A stretch of 64,000 bases of DNA, taken from positions 47,344-111,343 of the forward strand of contig JAQXHN010000003.1 in assembly GCA_029007295.1 (NCBI GenBank). The letters are read 5' to 3'. The position numbers and the translations under genes are program-made. The notes under the pieces are model-generated. The model searched no databases. It saw only the letters and a list, made by a program, of their open reading frames with translations, and had not been told where the DNA came from. Of the stretch, positions 45,508 to 55,800 are shown piece by piece. Source of the stretch: Clostridia bacterium. GTDB lineage: Bacteria > Bacillota > Clostridia > Oscillospirales > CAG-272. Each line of letters begins with the position of its first letter. Position 1 is the stretch's first letter.

Positions 45508-46974
45508 ATGAAGTATTACAGTACCAGAGATACAAAAAAAACAAACGGTATTGACAGCGCCGTTGCAATCAAAAACGGACTTGCTCCGGACGGCGGTTTA
45601 TATATGCCGAGTGAGATACCCGCTGTTTCGAGCAGTGATATCCTCTCGCTTTGCAAAAAAAGCTATGCCGAAAGGGCGGCGGATATTCTCTCGCGCTTCC
45701 TTTGCGATTATACTTATGACGAGCTGCTTTCCGACTGCCGCGAGGCGTACGGCGAAGCTCGATTCCCCGGCGGCGCGGCTCCTCTTGTTAAGCTGAATGA
45801 TAATATTTTCGTCTTGGAGCTGTGGCACGGTCCGACAGGCGCCTTCAAGGATATGGCGCTGCAGATCATGCCTCGCCTGCTCTCGAGAGCCTTGGTAAAA
45901 ACCGGAGAAAAAAGAACCGCTCACATTCTTGTCGCTACATCGGGCGATACGGGAAAAGCCGCACTTGAGGGCTACCGTGACATAGACGGAATTAAAATCA
46001 CCGTTTTCTATCCCGTAGACGGCGTTAGCAAAATTCAAAAATTACAGATGGCAACTCAGGAGGGCGGCAATGTTAACGTCTGTGCCGTTAAAGGTAATTT
46101 CGATGACGCACAAAACGGCGTAAAGAAAATTTTTTCGGATAATGAGGCAAAAGAAAGGCTTAACGAAAAAGGGGTCTTTCTATCCAGCGCAAACTCAATT
46201 AACTGGGGACGTCTGGCACCTCAGATTGCATATTATGTATCGGCTTACTGCGATATGATTAACACGGGAGAAATAGCAAACGGCGATTTGATTGATATTT
46301 GCGTACCCACGGGCAATTTCGGTAATATTTTCGCCGGATATATTGCAAAGCTTATGGGACTGCCTATCAGACGCTTTATCTGCGCTTCAAATTCTAACAA
46401 TGTGCTTACCGATTTCTTTGAAACGGGAACATACGACAGAAATCGGAAATTCCATACGACAATGTCCCCGTCCATGGATATTCTTATTTCAAGCAACCTT
46501 GAAAGACTCTTGTACCTCGTCTCAGGTCCGGAAAAAACAAGAGAGTGGATGAAGCAGCTTGTCTGCGAGGGAAAATATACCGTTGACGCAGAAACAAAAT
46601 CGGCTCTCGACAGAGAATTTACAGCCTGCTGTTCAACGGAAGAGAATACAGCCGAAACTATATATAACACGTTTGACAAATACGGTTATCTTTCGGATAC
46701 ACATACCGCCTGCGCTTTATTCGCGTCGTACAAAAAAGCGGACGGTGTGAAAATTGTGACAGACTCGACCGCAAGCCCGTATAAGTTTGCGTCGGATGTT
46801 TTGGCTTCCCTCGGCGAGAAAAAGCCGGAGGACGCTTTTGAAGCGTTTGAGCTTCTTAACAGGAAAACAGGAGTTGATATTCCCGATTCCTTTGTTTCGC
46901 TGAAAACAAAAGCCGTTCGATTCGACAAGGTAATCGAACCGAACAGCATGCTTGATTTTGTTTTAGATAAATAA
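45508..46974 (+). CDS. thrC: Threonine synthase
   Basis: A 488-residue PLP enzyme that turns O-phosphohomoserine into threonine. MKYYSTRDTKKTNGIDSAVAIKNGLAPDGGLYMP is the usual start. The PLP lysine is in WHGPTGAFKDMALQ, with ATSGDTGKAALEGY and ICVPTGNFGNIFAGY. The length fits the long form. No other threonine genes are adjacent. Confidence 0.96.
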   Translation: MKYYSTRDTKKTNGIDSAVAIKNGLAPDGGLYMPSEIPAVSSSDILSLCKKSYAERAADILSRFLCDYTYDELLSDCREAYGEARFPGGAAPLVKLNDNIFVLELWHGPTGAFKDMALQIMPRLLSRALVKTGEKRTAHILVATSGDTGKAALEGYRDIDGIKITVFYPVDGVSKIQKLQMATQEGGNVNVCAVKGNFDDAQNGVKKIFSDNEAKERLNEKGVFLSSANSINWGRLAPQIAYYVSAYCDMINTGEIANGDLIDICVPTGNFGNIFAGYIAKLMGLPIRRFICASNSNNVLTDFFETGTYDRNRKFHTTMSPSMDILISSNLERLLYLVSGPEKTREWMKQLVCEGKYTVDAETKSALDREFTACCSTEENTAETIYNTFDKYGYLSDTHTACALFASYKKADGVKIVTDSTASPYKFASDVLASLGEKKPEDAFEAFELLNRKTGVDIPDSFVSLKTKAVRFDKVIEPNSMLDFVLDK

Positions 46975-46980
46975 AACAAT

Positions 46981-47157
46981 TTATTCCCTGGCCTCAAAAG
47001 TTGCGCAAACTGTTTCCGAACAGCAGGAGGCAAAGCTGGGACCTACGCTGATTTTACCTGCGGTGCAATGGCATTCGCCGTCATTGTGCTGACAGTTGCA
47101 TACATCGCACGCAATACCCTTTATGCATTTACGGTTATCATCACTGTTCTTATTCAT
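46981..47157 (-). CDS. DUF1540 small cysteine-rich protein
   Basis: A 58-residue ORF absent from the track. The Cys pattern GIACDVCNCQHNDGECHCTA with KISVG, and the ending ETVCATFEAR, matches DUF1540, a small Clostridia family with probable metal binding. AAAGGAAG lies eight bases before the ATG. It is convergent with thrC (6 bases between stops) and divergent from the metallophosphoesterase. Function unknown; some members appear in sporulating species. Confidence 0.85.
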   Translation of the reverse strand: MNKNSDDNRKCIKGIACDVCNCQHNDGECHCTAGKISVGPSFASCCSETVCATFEARE

Positions 47158-47240
47158 TATATTATCTTCCTTTCTTTAGGATAATATTATTATTAGCAGA
47201 TGAAAGCTGAATTATTCAATTTATAATTTGAGGAAAATAA

Positions 47241-47945
47241 ATGAGTTTATTTGTCCTTTGCGACACGCATTTGTCGTTATCTCTCAACAAGCCTATGGAT
47301 ATTTTCGGCAGCAGATGGCAAAATTTCGAAGAAAAGCTGAGACGCCGTTGGAACGAGAGAGTCACGGACGCAGATACCGTTGTTATCGGCGGAGACATCT
47401 CATGGGCTATGAGCTTGAACGAAGCGAAAGAGGATTTCTCCTTCATAAATTCCCTGCCCGGCAAGAAGATTTTCGTTCGAGGAAACCATGATTTTTGGTG
47501 GGACTCCTTAAAAAAAATGAAGCATTTTCTCGATTCGAACTCGTTTGACACAATCTCGTTTTTACAAAATGACGCACAAGAAGTCGGCGGTATCGCAATT
47601 TGCGGCACACGGGGATGGTTTGCCGATTCAAAATCCGCCCCGCCGGGCACGGATTACGAAAAGCTTTCGCTCCGTGAGGCGCAAAGGCTGGAAATGAGCA
47701 TTCAAAGCGCTGAAAAAACCATGCCGGGTGCCGAAATCAATGTATTTTTGCACCTGCCTCCGATATTCGGAGACTGTATATGCGAACCGATTTGCTCCGT
47801 TTTATCACGCTATGAGGTAAAACGGTGCTTTTACGGACATATTCACGGTTTGTACGAAATTCCGCAAATCACATGCTATAACGGCGTTTCCTATATATTA
47901 ACATCAGCCGACTACCTTGATTTTACACCTTATAGGGTTGATTGA
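47241..47945 (+). CDS. Metallophosphoesterase
   Basis: A 234-residue calcineurin-like phosphoesterase. Metal ligands are visible in VLCDTHLSL, VVIGGDISWA, VRGNHDFWWDS and CFYGHIHG. The overall form matches the compact clostridial branch sometimes annotated as Icc-like. Substrate unknown. GAGG lies before the start, and it is transcribed toward tig. Confidence 0.85.
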   Translation: MSLFVLCDTHLSLSLNKPMDIFGSRWQNFEEKLRRRWNERVTDADTVVIGGDISWAMSLNEAKEDFSFINSLPGKKIFVRGNHDFWWDSLKKMKHFLDSNSFDTISFLQNDAQEVGGIAICGTRGWFADSKSAPPGTDYEKLSLREAQRLEMSIQSAEKTMPGAEINVFLHLPPIFGDCICEPICSVLSRYEVKRCFYGHIHGLYEIPQITCYNGVSYILTSADYLDFTPYRVD

Positions 47946-47976
47946 TTAACAAAATGGAAATTTTGCACAAATCGGC

Positions 47977-48004
47977 TTGACAATTTTCGTGCAATCTATA
48001 TAAT
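47977..48004 (+). promoter_or_regulatory. Promoter of tig
   Basis: TTGACA at 47977-47982, 16-base spacer, TATAAT at 47999-48004. Confidence 0.75.
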
Positions 48005-48046
48005 AGAAATGTTAGAGTAATAATCAACTCGGAGGTTAAAATTGTA

Positions 48047-49573
48047 ATGGAAAATGTAAAGGTTACCAAGCTTGAAAAAAATCAAGTTGAGGTAGAATTC
48101 AAAATTGACAAGGCGGCTTTTGATGCGGCTTGTCTGAATTCCTACAAGAAAAATATCAAAAGATTCAATATTCCCGGTTTCCGTCGGGGAAAGGCTCCCA
48201 AGAAGATGGTCGAGCAGTTCTACGGCAAGGAGGTATTCTTCGAGGATGCGCTGAACGCCGTACTGCCCGAAGCACTCGAAAAAATCATAGACGAGGAAAA
48301 GCTTCGTGTTGTAAGCCGTCCCGATTATGAAGTAGATACCATTGACGAAAACGGCGTTTGCGCAAAGGCGAAATTCTTTGTTTACCCCGAAATCGAAGTT
48401 GATGAATACAAGGGTATTGCTGTTGACAGAACCGTCAGAGTTGTCACCGACGACGAGGTAGATCACGAGATTCAGCATGTTCGCGAGCGTAACTCACGCG
48501 AAATCGAAATCACCGACAGAGCCGCCGCATTAGGCGATACCGCAGTGATCGACTACGAGGGCTTTGTAGACGGCGTTGCATTTGCGGGCGGAAAGGGTGA
48601 AAATCACTCGCTTAAATTAGGTTCCGGTCAGTTCATTCCCGGATTTGAGGATCAGATTGTCGGTCACAATGCCGGCGACGAGTTTGACGTAAACGTTACA
48701 TTCCCCGAGGATTATCACGCAGAGGATTTAAAGGGCAAGGCCGCAGTATTCAAAACCAAGCTTCACACAATTAAATTTGACGAGCTTCCCGAGCTTGACG
48801 ATGAATTCGCAAAAGATGTATCGGAATTTGATACGCTTGCTGAATACAAAGCCGATATGAAGTCTAAACTTGAAAAGAGAGCGGCAGAAGCTGCCGACGC
48901 CGAGGTTGACAATAAGCTCTCCGAGGCTCTCATCGATAAGGTTAAAGGCGACATTCCCGAGGCTATGTTTGAGCAGGAGGTTGACGCTCAAATTCGCGAT
49001 TATAAGAACCGTCTTGAAATGCAGGGACTTCGTCTTGAAGACTTCATGAAGTACACAGGTCAGACTCTCGAAACAATGAGGACTCAGTTCAGACCACAGG
49101 CAGAAAAGCAGGTTAAGCTCCGTCTCGGTCTTGAAAAGATTGTCGAAACAGAAAAAATCGAAGCAACCGAAGAGGAAATTGCAGAAGAAATTAAGCGCAT
49201 TGCAGACGCATACGGCATGGATGTAGAAAAGGTTAAGGAGCTTGTTTCCGACGAAGCAATCGGTGCCGACGTTAAGGTTGGCAAAGCCGCAAAGCTTCTT
49301 CGCGAAAACGCCGTAATTACAGAGAAGGCTCCCGAGGAAAAGAACGAGGACAATAAGAAAACCGCCCCCGCAAAGAAAACTGCCCCCGCAAAGAAAACAA
49401 CGGCAAAGAAAACCGCGGCAAAGAAGCCTGCAGCCGCAAAAGCAGAAAAGGCCGAGGGAGAGGAAAAGACCGAGGGAGAAGAAAAGCCTAAAAAAACGAC
49501 TGCAAAAAAGACGACAACTGCAAAAAAGACAACAACAAAGTCTAAAAATGAAAACGAGCCTAAGGCTGAATAA
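48047..49573 (+). CDS. tig: Trigger factor with a Lys/Ala-rich C-terminal tail
   Basis: A 508-residue ribosome-associated chaperone and prolyl isomerase. The ribosome-binding signature is NIPGFRRGKAPKKMVEQFYG, and the FKBP-type domain runs from GDTAVIDYEGFVDG to GKAAVFKTKLHTIK. A helical C domain ends near residue 425. Beyond that comes a tail of about 75-80 residues made of KKTAPAKK, AKKTAAKKPAAAKA and EGEEKPKKTTAKK repeats. Typical trigger factors stop at 420-450 residues. The tail is very basic with an acidic patch, like the C-terminus of histone H1. It is followed by clpP and clpX. Confidence 0.96.
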   Translation: MENVKVTKLEKNQVEVEFKIDKAAFDAACLNSYKKNIKRFNIPGFRRGKAPKKMVEQFYGKEVFFEDALNAVLPEALEKIIDEEKLRVVSRPDYEVDTIDENGVCAKAKFFVYPEIEVDEYKGIAVDRTVRVVTDDEVDHEIQHVRERNSREIEITDRAAALGDTAVIDYEGFVDGVAFAGGKGENHSLKLGSGQFIPGFEDQIVGHNAGDEFDVNVTFPEDYHAEDLKGKAAVFKTKLHTIKFDELPELDDEFAKDVSEFDTLAEYKADMKSKLEKRAAEAADAEVDNKLSEALIDKVKGDIPEAMFEQEVDAQIRDYKNRLEMQGLRLEDFMKYTGQTLETMRTQFRPQAEKQVKLRLGLEKIVETEKIEATEEEIAEEIKRIADAYGMDVEKVKELVSDEAIGADVKVGKAAKLLRENAVITEKAPEEKNEDNKKTAPAKKTAPAKKTTAKKTAAKKPAAAKAEKAEGEEKTEGEEKPKKTTAKKTTTAKKTTTKSKNENEPKAE

Positions 49574-49597
49574 CATTTATTAATAAGTAACTTCAAG

Positions 49598-49627
49598 ACA
49601 CTTGCGGACTATTCCGCAAGTGTTTTT
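49598..49627 (+). terminator. Terminator of tig
   Basis: ACACTTGCGGA-CTAT-TCCGCAAGTGT followed by TTTTA. It ends 25 bases before the clpP ATG. Confidence 0.85.
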
Positions 49628-49652
49628 ACCAAAACCAAAGGAGGACAATACA

Positions 49653-50237
49653 ATGGCATTAGTTCCAACCGTAATTGAACAAACTAACAGAGGAGAAAGA
49701 GCATACGATATTTACTCAAGACTTTTAAATGACAGAATCGTATTTCTTTCGGACGAGGTTAACGATGTTACCGCCTCTCTCGTTGTTGCACAGCTATTAT
49801 TCCTTGAAGCGCAGGATCCCGAAAAGGATATTTCCATGTACATCAACAGTCCCGGCGGCAGTGTTACCGCCGGTATGGCAATATATGATACCATGAATTT
49901 TATAAAATGCGATGTTTCCACGATCTGCATAGGCATGGCCGCAAGTATGGGAGCCTTCCTCCTGTCCAGCGGCGCAAAGGGCAAGAGAATTGCGCTTCCA
50001 AACAGCGAGATTATGATTCATCAGCCCCTCGGCGGTATGCAGGGTCAGGCGTCGGATATTAAAATTCACGCCGACCACATAATCCGCACAAAGGATAAGC
50101 TTAACAGAATTCTTGCTTCAAATACCGGTCGTCCGCTCGAAGAAATCGTCCGTGACACCGACCGAGACAACTTCCTTTCTGCCGAAGAAGCTAAGGAATA
50201 CGGTCTTATAGACAAGGTATTCGACAAGAGAGCATAA
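49653..50237 (+). CDS. clpP: ATP-dependent Clp protease proteolytic subunit
   Basis: Start at ATG 49653 ([19 protein letters not shown]) with AAGGAGG upstream, 194 residues; the track start lies in the tig terminator. Catalytic Ser 98 is in [11 protein letters not shown], His 123 in [12 protein letters not shown], and Asp in [13 protein letters not shown]. It forms the tetradecameric chamber fed by ClpX, encoded next. Confidence 0.98.
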   Translation: MALVPTVIEQTNRGERAYDIYSRLLNDRIVFLSDEVNDVTASLVVAQLLFLEAQDPEKDISMYINSPGGSVTAGMAIYDTMNFIKCDVSTICIGMAASMGAFLLSSGAKGKRIALPNSEIMIHQPLGGMQGQASDIKIHADHIIRTKDKLNRILASNTGRPLEEIVRDTDRDNFLSAEEAKEYGLIDKVFDKRA

Positions 50238-50255
50238 TTTAAGGAGAACTTTTTT

Positions 50256-51497
50256 ATGGCAAATACCCCAAAAGGCACCGCACCGAAATGTTCGTTTTGC
50301 GGCAGAGGAGAAAACCAGGTTGAATTTCTTATCCCGTCGCCGATTGTTAAGGGTACGTTCATTTGCAGTGACTGCGTAGATGCATGCAGCGAGCTGTTAG
50401 CTCCGGCTTATGAACAAAGGGGAAAGGCGGACGATAAAAACTCCGCACTTACAATGGAAACGCTTCCCCGCCCCTTGGAAATAAAACAGAAGCTGGATGA
50501 ATATGTAATAGGTCAGGACGCGGCAAAGAGAGCTCTTTCCGTTGCCGTTTACAACCATTACAAGAGAATACTCTCGCTTAATGCAAAAAATGACGACGAC
50601 GTTACCATATCCAAAAGCAATGTATTATTGCTCGGACCTACAGGCGTAGGTAAAACCTATCTTGCTCAGACGCTCGCAAAGACTCTGCAGGTACCCTTTG
50701 CTATCGCAGATGCAACCACGCTTACCGAAGCAGGCTATGTCGGCGAAGATGTGGAAAACATCCTTCTGAGGCTTATTCAGGCGGCTGATTTTGATATCGA
50801 TAAAGCCGAAATGGGTATAATCTATATCGACGAGATAGATAAGATTTCAAGAAGAAGCGAAAACCGTTCTATTACAAGAGATGTTTCCGGAGAAGGCGTT
50901 CAGCAGGCTCTTTTAAAAATTCTCGAGGGCACTGTTTCCAATGTCCCCCCTCAGGGCGGCAGAAAGCATCCCAATCAGGACTTTATCCAGATTAACACCG
51001 AGAATATATTATTCATCTGCGGGGGTGCATTTGACGGAATTGCGGAAATTATAGGCAAGAGAATGGGCGAACAGACAATAGGCTTCAGCTCTGCACTGCG
51101 AAACAAAAAAGAAGCAGGAACCGAGATTTATAAGGATGTCACGGCGCACGACATTATGAAATACGGTCTTATTCCCGAGCTTGTGGGCAGACTCCCTGTA
51201 ATCGTATCCCTCGACGACCTTGATCGAGAGGCACTGATACGCATACTCCGCGAGCCTAAAAATGCGATTGTTAAGCAGTATTCAAAGCTTTTCGAGCTTG
51301 ACGGAATCGCCCTTAATTTTACCGACAAAGCGCTTTGGGCGGTTGCAGACCTTGCAATAGAGAGAAAAACAGGTGCAAGAGGACTTCGCTCCATTATGGA
51401 GGAGGTAATGCTCGAACCGATGTACACACTTCCCTCTCAAAAAGGAATTACAGAGTACACGGTAACAGAGGATAATATTTGCAATATAAAAAAGTAG
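50256..51497 (+). CDS. clpX: ATP-dependent Clp protease ATPase subunit ClpX
   Basis: A 413-residue AAA+ unfoldase. Zinc-binding domain [21 protein letters not shown] at 10-45, Walker [18 protein letters not shown], Walker [12 protein letters not shown], and the IGF loop region [10 protein letters not shown] for ClpP contact. RYVGEDVEN-like pore segment (GYVGEDVEN) is present. Ends with a strong terminator. Confidence 0.98.
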   Translation: MANTPKGTAPKCSFCGRGENQVEFLIPSPIVKGTFICSDCVDACSELLAPAYEQRGKADDKNSALTMETLPRPLEIKQKLDEYVIGQDAAKRALSVAVYNHYKRILSLNAKNDDDVTISKSNVLLLGPTGVGKTYLAQTLAKTLQVPFAIADATTLTEAGYVGEDVENILLRLIQAADFDIDKAEMGIIYIDEIDKISRRSENRSITRDVSGEGVQQALLKILEGTVSNVPPQGGRKHPNQDFIQINTENILFICGGAFDGIAEIIGKRMGEQTIGFSSALRNKKEAGTEIYKDVTAHDIMKYGLIPELVGRLPVIVSLDDLDREALIRILREPKNAIVKQYSKLFELDGIALNFTDKALWAVADLAIERKTGARGLRSIMEEVMLEPMYTLPSQKGITEYTVTEDNICNIKK

Positions 51498-51523
51498 AAT
51501 AATTCGAAAATCGGCTATATAAA

Positions 51524-51560
51524 ACCGGAGTTTACCGTATCGGTAAGCTCCGGTCATTTT
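51524..51560 (+). terminator. Terminator of clpX
   Basis: ACCGGAGTTTACCG-TAT-CGGTAAGCTCCGGT, one mismatch, followed by CATTTTATT. Confidence 0.85.
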
Positions 51561-51664
51561 ATTAAAATTTATTAATCAATATATCTGTATATCTACTCAT
51601 TTGCCGTTTTCGGTATGTTCAGTTATGTTGTGTGAACTCAATTATTGCATTTCAAGCTTCTTCA

Positions 51665-51943
51665 TCACTGAATAGTACCGAAGCGTTTTATCATCTTATC
51701 GTAAACCAAACCGTGAGCGAGCGTAATCTTTGCCGTGGTGTTTTTTGTGATGCCGGAGCAGATTTCCTTAGCTTCTGCGAGCATACAGTCTATGCCCGCA
51801 TTTTTTAGCTTATAAGCGCATAAAATTCCTGCAATCCCGCCGCCGATAATCAAAACATCGGTGCTTTTATTGCCGTTCAATTCCTCAAAGCGCACCTTCG
51901 GGGCGTTATGTTGCCATACTGATTTCATATTATCACCGTTCAT
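51665..51943 (-). pseudogene. Truncated FAD-dependent oxidoreductase
   Basis: Only 92 residues remain of a much longer FAD oxidoreductase (about 350-500 residues, probably the type with a C-terminal Rieske domain). The start WQHNAPKVRFEELNG and FAD site VLIIGGGIAGILCAYKLKNAG are intact, then TKNTTAKITLAHGLVY, and the frame stops at RFGTIQ. No continuation was found in the 160 bases before clpX. It is probably a deletion remnant. Confidence 0.75.
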
Positions 51944-52109
51944 AAATTTTCTTTTGAAATTATTCTTCTTCGTTTTGTAATATATGTAGTATGTGTTTTC
52001 TTAGATTGATTATTCCTGCCGATTATAGTGATTTTTTGAGCGCAAATTTATTACAGGCGCATATCTCACTTTTTTTGTCACATACTAAAAAGAAACATTT
52101 GGGGGCAAA

Positions 52110-52787
52110 ATGGATATTATTAAGGTCATATTGACATCGCTTTTGTCGGTAGCCGCACTGTTTATTATCACAAAAATTATGGGACACAAGCAAGTGGCTC
52201 AGCTTGACTTTTTTGACTACGTTTCGGGCATAACAATCGGCTCGATTGGTGCGGAGCTGGCAACAGAATTGGAAAAGCCGTATAAGCCGTTGATTGCTCT
52301 TGCCGTTTACGGACTTACATCATTGGTATTGAATTTGATTACACACAAAATTCCCCGTGCAAGAAAATATATTAACGGAACGCCGACAATCTTAATGGAC
52401 GGCGGCAAAATCTACCGTAAAAACTTAAAAAAGGCAAAAATTGATTTGTCGGAATTAATGCTGATGTGTCGAGAACAGGGATTTTTTGATCTTGATGAAA
52501 TACAGACGTCTGTTTACGAGCATAACGGAAAGCTTTCAATTCTTCCAAAATCGGAAAACAGACCTGCAACGCCAAAGGATATGGATATCCCGGTGAAAGC
52601 CGCTCACATCGGAGTTGAGGTGATCATGGACGGACGAATTATGGAGGATAACCTTACCCGTGCGGGGCGCGACGTTAACTGGCTTTCAAAGCAGTTAAAG
52701 CAGCAGGGGCAAAATGACGCCAAAAAAATATTACTCGCCGTTTACAGTCCGGAAAAGGACAAGCTTACTCTGTATTCGAACGAATAA
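52110..52787 (+). CDS. DUF421 (YetF-like) membrane protein
   Basis: A 225-residue protein with three N-terminal TM helices (ILTSLLSVAALFIITKIMG, FDYVSGITIGSIGAELA, LIALAVYGLTSLVLNLI) and a cytoplasmic tail with the family's GTPTILMDGGKIYRKNLKKAKI and DLDEIQTSVYEHNGKLS. GGGGG precedes the ATG. Relatives are spore or stress proteins of unknown role in Bacillus. Flanked upstream by the FAD oxidoreductase remnant. Confidence 0.88.
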   Translation: MDIIKVILTSLLSVAALFIITKIMGHKQVAQLDFFDYVSGITIGSIGAELATELEKPYKPLIALAVYGLTSLVLNLITHKIPRARKYINGTPTILMDGGKIYRKNLKKAKIDLSELMLMCREQGFFDLDEIQTSVYEHNGKLSILPKSENRPATPKDMDIPVKAAHIGVEVIMDGRIMEDNLTRAGRDVNWLSKQLKQQGQNDAKKILLAVYSPEKDKLTLYSNE

Positions 52788-52833
52788 TTTCGGCATATCC
52801 CGTGAAGATATGCTTTATTAATAGGCAAAGTTA

Positions 52834-52862
52834 TTGACTATTTTTTCAAAATCAGTTACAAT
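52834..52862 (+). promoter_or_regulatory. Promoter of the glycosidase operon
   Basis: TTGACT at 52834-52839, 17-base spacer, TACAAT at 52857-52862. Confidence 0.7.
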
Positions 52863-52897
52863 ATAGTATCCGGTAAAAACAGGAGTATTTAGTATTT

Positions 52898-55800
52898 ATG
52901 GGAAAAAAATTTGAATTATCAAGGTGGGCTGTGCTGTCGGCTTTTGACGAAGGCACCGGAAAAAATCTTAACACAAAGCACATAAAGCACAACGCTGACG
53001 GAAATGTAGTTTGCGTTCCTTGCCGGGAAGAATCCGCAAATTTAAAAGGCTTCAAGGCGTATCAAATCGGCTTTGAATGGCAGGAGCCAAGAGACATTAC
53101 CGGCGTTCGGATTGGTTTTGACAGGAATTTTGACTATGAGGATATTGACGAGGTTTACATCCAGTATTGGAAAAACTCGTGGCCTGACGCAACTCCGGAG
53201 CACAGAGCCGGAGCTTTAAGAGGCTGGATGAGCACGGACGATGCATTTAACGGTCGATTCAAAGAAGCATTCGGCGAAATTAAAATAGATTCCAATGGGG
53301 TTGAAGTTGTTTTTGACCATATTGATATTTCCGAATTCGGCGGCAGCTTGTATAGGCCCGGAAACTACGCTTATGCGTCAAAGGATTATAATGCGTTCTT
53401 CAGGAGAACGCTTAAGATACGCGCCGTATTTATATCAAGGTCCGCTCCCGTTATTTCCTCCTATGAAATAATCGGAGACGCCGACGTTTGCGAAAAGGAA
53501 TGCGTAATATATCAAAATGTGTTCGGAAGCGTTGAAGGAATTTCTCTTTCCGAAAAGGATATTTCCGTTTACAACGGAGAGATAAAGAACATTTCCGGAG
53601 ACGGTACATATTCAATTAAATATACCGCAACGGAAAATCCAAACTGTGACGGCGACAGAACCTCGCTCTGCCTTGAAACGAAGGGACTTTATCCCTTCAG
53701 TATCTACGACAGCGACATTGATAAAGGAGTTTATCTTAAGGATTACGACATTCTTGTATGCAGAAAATGCGAAAAAGAACCGAGGGAGCTTGTGAACGAG
53801 CTTGTAAATTCCAAGGCGATATTCGATAAGATTACCGATGAGCCGGAACAAACTCTCGAAAGAGCATTTCGCGACATACCCGAAATGGACGTTACAAAGC
53901 AGCAGCCCTTCGGCAGATATGTAATTCTCGGCTGGGAGGGACTGCGGAAAAAGTTTTGTCTTAAATACAACGGAGAGATTTTTTCCGACAAAACCCTATC
54001 AAAATGCACAAAACGAGATTTAAAGGATACCCTATGGGCGGGAGCCGAGCTACACTATAAAATATCAACAGGCGATCCCGCCAAACGGCACATAAATCGG
54101 GGCGATTGCACGCAATCAATGCCTGACGCACGCATTCCGGTTTATGTTACAAGGTGGTTTGACCGAGATATCGAATATACTCAGACGTCGTTTTGCATTC
54201 CGAAGGACTTATCTCTTATCGGCAAAACAGATTTAAAGGGCGATGAGGACATTATCGTGTTAAACCGCGTCGATATAAGAAATGCGTCTGACACAGAGCA
54301 TACTGCAAGGCTGTATATCGAGCCCTCTCCGTCTGAAAAATTAGAGCTGTCAGGCTCTCATTTAACGGCTGTAGGCAGAGTGTTACCCGACGATACCGTT
54401 GAATACGGATGGAAAATTCAAAAGTATCCGAGAAAATATATGCGTCTTGACGTCAAATTCTCAAAGGGCGAGGTGCACACCGTTCCTCAGCCGATAAACG
54501 GTAATATTACTCTGTCAATGCGTCCGGGACAGTCCGACATAACAACAATGCACGACGGCAGAAGGATGGAATTCAATACCCCGACCTCAATAGCTACAAC
54601 CCTTCTGTACGAGGTTGAATTGGCTCCGTTTGAATGCGCTCGCCTGGATTATGCCGTACCCTTTAACACCCCTGCGGCAAAAGAGGATATGGATAATATC
54701 AGTAATTATGATTTTGAAGAATGTCTAAAACAAATGTCCGATTTCTGGACAGCCTTCGCAGATAAGAGCGCAAAAATATCCCTGCCCGACGATAAGCGCT
54801 TAAACGATTTCATAAAAGCGGTGCCCTGGCATATTACAATGACCGCCATGCGTGATACGAAGTCGGGCAACTACATAATCCCGGCGGCAACATACACCTA
54901 TTCGGCATGCGGAAATGAAGCCTGTATGCAAATTCGCCTAATGGATTACCTCGGCTATCACGATTACGCCGAAAAGTATCTTGAGGGGTATATTCAAACT
55001 CAGGGAATGGGCGCTCTTGACGGAAATTTTAAAACTCAGGACGGGGTGTTCTTTGCAACAAACTACGGTGGCAGAGGAACAAGCGACGACGAATTTTCAT
55101 ACAACCTTGACCACGGCTATATTCTATCATGCTTTGCAGACCACTATTTTTTAACCGGCGACAAGGAATGGCTTGCAAGAATCGCTCCAAACCTAATAAA
55201 GGGCTGTGAATTTATCTTCCGTGAAAGAGAGGCCACCAAGATAAACGACGCACGCGGCGAAAAGGTTTGCTATTACGGACTTCTGCCTCACGGACACCTG
55301 GAGGACAACGCCGAGTGGCGTTGTTGGTTCGCCGTAAATGCGCACATGTACGGCGGCATTGTTCGGTGCATTGACGCCCTGCGTGAAATTAATCACCCGG
55401 AGTGCAATAGATTAATAAGGATGGCTGACGATTACAAGGAAGACATTCTTTTCTGCATTAAACTTGCGCTTAAGAATTCCCCTGCCGTCGGAGCCGGCGA
55501 CGGGTCGTTTATACCTCATTTACCCACAAGATGCGAGCTTAGAGGACGGGACTTGGGATGGTTCAGAGAAGCCGCATACGGTCCTTTGCATTTAGTCTAC
55601 GGCAAAGTCCTCGACGCCGACGAAAAACTTACCGAATGGATTTTGCGGGATTTGGAGGACAACCTCTTTATTTCAAAGTCACACGGAAGAATAGCGGACA
55701 GAGAAAAGAACTGGTTCAGCCACGGCGGAGTCACAATTCAGTCTAACCTGCTGTTTAACGATTTTGTATACCTTGAGCGCAACGAGCCGGAAAAAGCGAT

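Noticed and set aside
48728-49576. 282-residue Cys/Leu/Phe-rich minus-strand ORF opposite tig
   Set aside because: Antisense of the tig C-terminus; the Phe/Cys/Leu bias mirrors the Lys/Ala codons.
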